Source: Algoriphagus aquaeductus (GTDB lineage: Bacteria; Bacteroidota; Bacteroidia; Cytophagales; Cyclobacteriaceae). From it: a DNA stretch of 64,000 nucleotides. Under the pieces are notes generated by a model, which saw only the letters and a list, made by a program, of their open reading frames with translations, did not search any database and was not told the DNA's origin. Location of the stretch: the NCBI RefSeq assembly GCF_003253485.1, contig NZ_QKTX01000011.1, positions 121,596-185,595 of the forward strand. Reading direction: 5' to 3'. The translations under genes were made by a program, and so were the position numbers. Shown piece by piece: positions 63,678 through 64,000 of this stretch. Within the stretch, counting starts at the first letter, position 1, and the number at the start of each line of letters is the position of its first letter.

Positions 63678-63905
63678 GTATCCCTCCGACCAATCCCATA
63701 TTGCAGAAAAAGTGATTTTTATTTGGGGCGGTATTTGGGCCAGTTGGATGGCAGGAGTTGGTAGAGGTTTTTGTGGTTGATGCTTTGGATTCGTTCAAAG
63801 ACATCTTTGAGCCATTCAAACTCATTGATGTGGTTTCTTTTGCAACTGGCCATGAAGGAGTACATGGCGGCGGTCATTTCGGCGGCGTGATGTGATCCTG
63901 CAAAC
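63678..63905 (-). mobile_element. IS66-family element end (older, interrupted copy)
   Basis: The left end GTATCCCTCCGACC (IS66 ends begin GTA) is followed on the minus strand by the C-terminal end of an IS66 transposase, stop at 63719. The reading is FAGSHHAAEMTAAMYSF, CKRNHINEFEWLKDVFERI and NLYQLLPSNWPKYRPK. The coding sequence stops abruptly at 63905, where a second copy begins. Confidence 0.85.
63719..63905 (-). pseudogene. IS66 transposase C-terminal fragment
   Basis: 62 codons of the IS66 C-terminal domain, open to 63905 and then interrupted by a copy of the same element's terminal sequence. Confidence 0.85.
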
Positions 63906-64000
63906 GTATCCCTCCGACCAACCCCATATTGCAGAAAAAGTGATTTTTATTTAGGGCGGTATTTGGGCCAGTTGGATGGCAGGAGTTGGTAGAGGTTTTT
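63906..64000 (-). mobile_element. second IS66-family copy, continues past the right edge
   Basis: Starts with the same GTATCCCTCCGACC end and matches 63678-63772 with only two substitutions, one of them silent (CCC to CCT in the transposase). Transposase stop at 63947. Confidence 0.82.

Overview
The window looks like a chromosomal segment of an aerobic, gliding-lineage Bacteroidota, most likely Cytophagales/Cyclobacteriaceae (Algoriphagus-like). This rests on gldD, a BatD-type protein, a permease fused to an M1 peptidase, a 6-bladed beta-propeller lipoprotein, DUF4834-like and DUF6787-like small proteins, few Shine-Dalgarno sites, and many promoters with the Bacteroidota -7 element TAnnTTTG. 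Assignments come from reading the sequence; no database search was run.

Layout. 1-15.6 kb is mostly core: the 5' part of batD, a glnB-amt nitrogen operon, a sugar nucleotidyltransferase, a higBA toxin-antitoxin pair with its own operator, recF, pdhA, a TPR membrane protein, ribH-lysC, recG, an N-acetylhexosamine-kinase-like gene divergent from a sodium:solute symporter, and gldD. 15.8-23.1 kb is a trans-4-hydroxyproline catabolic cluster: D-hydroxyproline dehydrogenase, a CotH-like secreted protein, 4-hydroxyproline 2-epimerase, 2-oxoglutarate semialdehyde dehydrogenase, a DapA-like deaminase and a divergent AraC regulator. The dehydrogenase gene is bracketed by two inverted copies of a GAAATAC-rich repeat. 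23.1-28.6 kb holds an AbiEii-type nucleotidyltransferase pair and an ABC exporter with an M1 peptidase.

28.8-36.9 kb is the accessory-looking part: a VOC lipoprotein, a GxxExxY gene enclosed by palindromic CATAG-type repeats with unaccompanied copies elsewhere, a DUF885 peptidase, a propeller lipoprotein with a small Cys-rich secreted peptide, a 43-residue membrane protein, and an ECF sigma/anti-sigma-like/Spy-like module. 36.9-52.5 kb returns to core genes (xerD, carB, asd, scpB, sprT, der, era) with a zeta-toxin-like pair. One palindromic repeat is inserted in frame in a methyltransferase gene.

52.5-64 kb begins with an initiator tRNA. It carries a cobalamin riboswitch with metE, a decayed PAS gene, and a TPP riboswitch with an eight-gene thiamine operon (thiS, thiC, a thiE/tenI-like gene, thiD, thiE, thiG, thiH, thiF). 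It ends with a 17-bp copy of the tRNA 3' end and nested IS66 remnants, so the metE-thi block may be an old tRNA-targeted insertion.

The strongest candidate for something undescribed is the GxxExxY gene with its flanking and dispersed palindromes, which has the layout of a gene plus its non-autonomous repeats.
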